From positions 243,797-307,796 of the forward strand of contig SVRK01000001.1 in assembly GCA_015064855.1 (NCBI GenBank): 64,000 bases of DNA, written 5' to 3'. The position numbers and the translations under genes were made by a program. The notes under the pieces were generated by a model. It worked only from the letters and a program-made list of their open reading frames with translations. It was not told where the DNA came from and did no database searches. This document shows positions 61,479-64,000 of the stretch, one piece after another; the first letter of the stretch is position 1, and every line of letters begins with the position of its first letter. This stretch comes from Oscillospiraceae bacterium. Lineage in GTDB: Bacteria; Bacillota; Clostridia; Oscillospirales; CAG-272.

Positions 61479-62480
61479 TTATTTTTCGGTTTTTATTGTT
61501 ATTTCTTCACCATCTGTTGTTAAAACAATATCGCCCTGCAAATCGGTTCTATAAATATGGTTTTCGCTGACTATATTTTTAAATCTTTCAACCGTTTCTT
61601 CATGTGGATGACCATGTTTGTTATCCAATCCACAGCTTATTATAAAATACTTTGGAGTTAAATAGTCAAGTAAATCCTTGCAAGAGGATGTATCTGAGCC
61701 GTGATGTCCAGCATGGAAAACGTCACAATCAAATAACTTTGATGCCTCGTTTTTATATTTTTCAATAACTGCTTTTTCTCCTTCACGCTCCGAGTCACCT
61801 GTAAATAGCATCTTGTTTTTACCCCAGCGTGCCATTACAAATATACTGTAATCATTAGAGGCTTTATATGAATCCTTCACGGGACCTAAGAATTCAAGCT
61901 CTAAATCACCCTTGTCGTTTTTATTACTCTCATCTGTTTTACCAACGTATATTTTCCTATCATTTTCGTCATCTATATCAATAACGTCATCGGTCTCTAA
62001 AAGCCCACCTATATCGTCATCATCTCCAATAACGGAAACAAATATTTCGGGCTTTTCATTAATCGCGCCTACAAAACTATTAAACATATTGCTTGTTTTT
62101 GTTTGATCGGGAATGATAAGATTTACTATTTTAAATTCATCTAAAATCTCTTCAGCCTCGCCAAAGTGATCAGAATCAAAGTGAGTAATGATAAAATAGT
62201 CGATTGTTTCTATTTTCTTATCCTTCAAATAATTTATTAAGGTGTTAGTTTTGTCATTTTCTCCGGTATCAATAAGAACACTCATTTCATCAGCCAATAT
62301 TAATGTAGCATCACCCTGCCCTACGTCTATGTAATGAAATTCAGCCGAGCCCTCGGGAATTTCGTACTCCTCTTTGAAAAAGAAGTTGTAAATAGAAAAC
62401 GCAATAATTGCTAATAATGCTCCTATTATAGGAAGAACAATTTTTATAATTCTATTTTTATTACTTTTGTTTTTGTTCAT
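61479..62480 (-). CDS. Membrane-anchored MBL-fold hydrolase related to the ComEC C-domain
   Basis: N-terminal TM; DVGQGDATLI, THFDSDHFGE, AGHHGSDTSSC. Confidence 0.92.
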   Translation of the reverse strand: MNKNKSNKNRIIKIVLPIIGALLAIIAFSIYNFFFKEEYEIPEGSAEFHYIDVGQGDATLILADEMSVLIDTGENDKTNTLINYLKDKKIETIDYFIITHFDSDHFGEAEEILDEFKIVNLIIPDQTKTSNMFNSFVGAINEKPEIFVSVIGDDDDIGGLLETDDVIDIDDENDRKIYVGKTDESNKNDKGDLELEFLGPVKDSYKASNDYSIFVMARWGKNKMLFTGDSEREGEKAVIEKYKNEASKLFDCDVFHAGHHGSDTSSCKDLLDYLTPKYFIISCGLDNKHGHPHEETVERFKNIVSENHIYRTDLQGDIVLTTDGEEITIKTEK

Positions 62481-62614
62481 TTTTCTCTCCTTGGAAGGTT
62501 ATGTATAGATTATATCACATACCTATACAAAAAGCAATTCAAAACTCTAAATAAACCATATGTGACGAAGAAAAATATTTTGCATAATATAATTTTAGAA
62601 TATGGAGGTAAGCT

Positions 62615-63049
62615 ATGAATCAATCAAATGATAGCATCGGATTTTTGATAACAAATGTAAAAACAGCCAATGGCGCTCTGCCCATTGAGGGGGCAAGCGT
62701 TACAATTTATGGTGGAACCACGTTGAATCAAGATGGAAATCCATCATTTTTAAAAAGCGATATTATCTATACGTTGAAAACTGATCAAAATGGAAAAACA
62801 AACAAGGTCGCGCTTCCAACCAAAAGCAAGGACCTATCCTTGACTCCTGACAATCCTATTCCATATGATAGCTATAACATTACTGTTACTGCAGATGGCT
62901 TTTATGACGCTAGCTATTTGAGCGTTCCTGTTTTCCAAGGAATTACGTCTCTTCAAGGTGCAAATTTAATACCTTTGTCGGAATTTGCATCTCCTACCGA
63001 CTATATACCAAATTCTCAAAGACAATATAAAGAAAGTAGTATGAATTAA
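62615..63049 (+). CDS. Hypothetical protein with carboxypeptidase-regulatory-like beta domain
   Basis: LPIEGASVTIYGG...TDQNGKTNKVALPTKS...YNITVTADGFYDA. Confidence 0.65.
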   Translation: MNQSNDSIGFLITNVKTANGALPIEGASVTIYGGTTLNQDGNPSFLKSDIIYTLKTDQNGKTNKVALPTKSKDLSLTPDNPIPYDSYNITVTADGFYDASYLSVPVFQGITSLQGANLIPLSEFASPTDYIPNSQRQYKESSMN

Positions 63050-63059
63050 AGGAGGGTTT

Positions 63060-63905
63060 ATGCCTGTTTTACCAGTTATACCGAGATATGTAACAGTTCA
63101 CCTTGGTCCACCGGACTCTGATGCACCAAACGTAACCGTTCCGTTTGCAGATTACATAAAAAACGTTGCCTCAAGTGAAATTTTCCCCACATGGCCTGAA
63201 AACGCAATTAGAGCAAATATTTACGCGCAAATTTCATTTGCATTAAACAGAATATTCACTGCATATTATCGCTCTCGCGGATATAATTTCGATATTACAA
63301 ATTCAATAGGAATAGACCAATCATTTTTTAACGGCAGAGAGATATTTGAAAACATATCAAATATAGTTGACGAGATTTTCAACGACTATATCGTTATGGG
63401 AGATAGCGTTGAGCCTTATTTTACAGCATATTGCGATGGTCGAGAAATTACCTGTAACGGACTTCAACAATGGGACACAGTTGCTCTTGCAGAGCAAGGA
63501 TTAACTCCTTACGAAATTTTACAACGCTTTTATGGCGATAATATTAATATTGTAACCAATGCACCAATAGGAGATAGAATATCAACGTGGGATGGAATCA
63601 CTTTAGGATATGGTTCAATAGGAAATGCTGTACAACAAATACAAATTAGATTAAATAGGATTTCTAAAAATTTTTCTGCAATACCTAAAATCAATCCTGT
63701 AAACGGAATATTCGACACAGACACAGAAAACGCAGTTAGAGCCTTTCAAAACGCATTCGATTTAGAAGAAGACGGTCTTGTCGGAAAAGAAACTTGGTAT
63801 GCAATTCAAAGAACGTACAGTGCCGTTAAAAGGCTAAACGATTTAGCATCCGAAGGGTTGAGCCGTGAAGAAGTAAAGCGATCGAGAAAGGAAGAATATG
63901 GTTAA
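63060..63905 (+). CDS. Peptidoglycan-binding (PG_binding_1) domain protein
   Basis: GSIGNAVQQIQIRLNRIS...PVNGIFDTDTENAVRAFQNAFDLEEDGLVGKETW. Confidence 0.88.
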   Translation: MPVLPVIPRYVTVHLGPPDSDAPNVTVPFADYIKNVASSEIFPTWPENAIRANIYAQISFALNRIFTAYYRSRGYNFDITNSIGIDQSFFNGREIFENISNIVDEIFNDYIVMGDSVEPYFTAYCDGREITCNGLQQWDTVALAEQGLTPYEILQRFYGDNINIVTNAPIGDRISTWDGITLGYGSIGNAVQQIQIRLNRISKNFSAIPKINPVNGIFDTDTENAVRAFQNAFDLEEDGLVGKETWYAIQRTYSAVKRLNDLASEGLSREEVKRSRKEEYG

Positions 63906-64000
63906 CCGATTTACTGAAAAAGCACAAGTGGTTTTGACCAATGCAAAAAAATGTGCCAAGGAGTTAAATACCTCTTACATAGGCACAGAGCATTTGCTCC
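63898..64000 (+). CDS. clpC: ClpC-type Clp ATPase, N-terminus only (runs off window)
   Basis: MVNRFTEKAQVVLTNAKKCAKELNTSYIGTEHLL is the Clp-N repeat; overlaps the previous CDS by 8 nt. Confidence 0.85.
   Translation, partial: MVNRFTEKAQVVLTNAKKCAKELNTSYIGTEHLL

Overview
AT-rich Firmicutes/Clostridia-type chromosomal segment, apparently bacterial core genome with several accessory-looking intervals. Recognisable content: an mrp-hydC-hydB-hydA operon (NAD-linked trimeric [FeFe] hydrogenase), a minimal CpsB/Wzz/BY-kinase/Wzy cassette, tandem RlmD-type 23S rRNA methyltransferases next to an RlmA-type enzyme, a compact S24/S26 peptidase + PqqD + HPr-kinase-like locus, smpB and ssrA (tmRNA), rpoBC, rpsT, the rpsF-ssb-rpsR operon, rnhA, three tRNAs (Arg-CCT, Leu-TAG, Lys-TTT), four large secreted or lipoprotein genes (carbohydrate-binding DUF4353-like, InlB-B-repeat/BspA-LRR, LRR-CotH kinase fusion, discoidin-like), and the start of clpC at the right edge. 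Main items for a second look: (1) a family of about 80-bp structured intergenic repeats at 25.6-26.7 kb downstream of tRNA-Arg, whose stems co-vary between copies; (2) a perfect 54-bp direct duplication of the tmRNA 3' end plus terminator, like a small att scar; (3) a 275-bp element with perfect 20-bp terminal inverted repeats at 44.14-44.42 kb; (4) the PqqD/HPrK-like/peptidase locus; (5) a 1641-aa LRR-CotH fusion. No CRISPR array, transposase, rRNA operon or defence system was seen. All family names come from reading the translations by eye; no database search was run.
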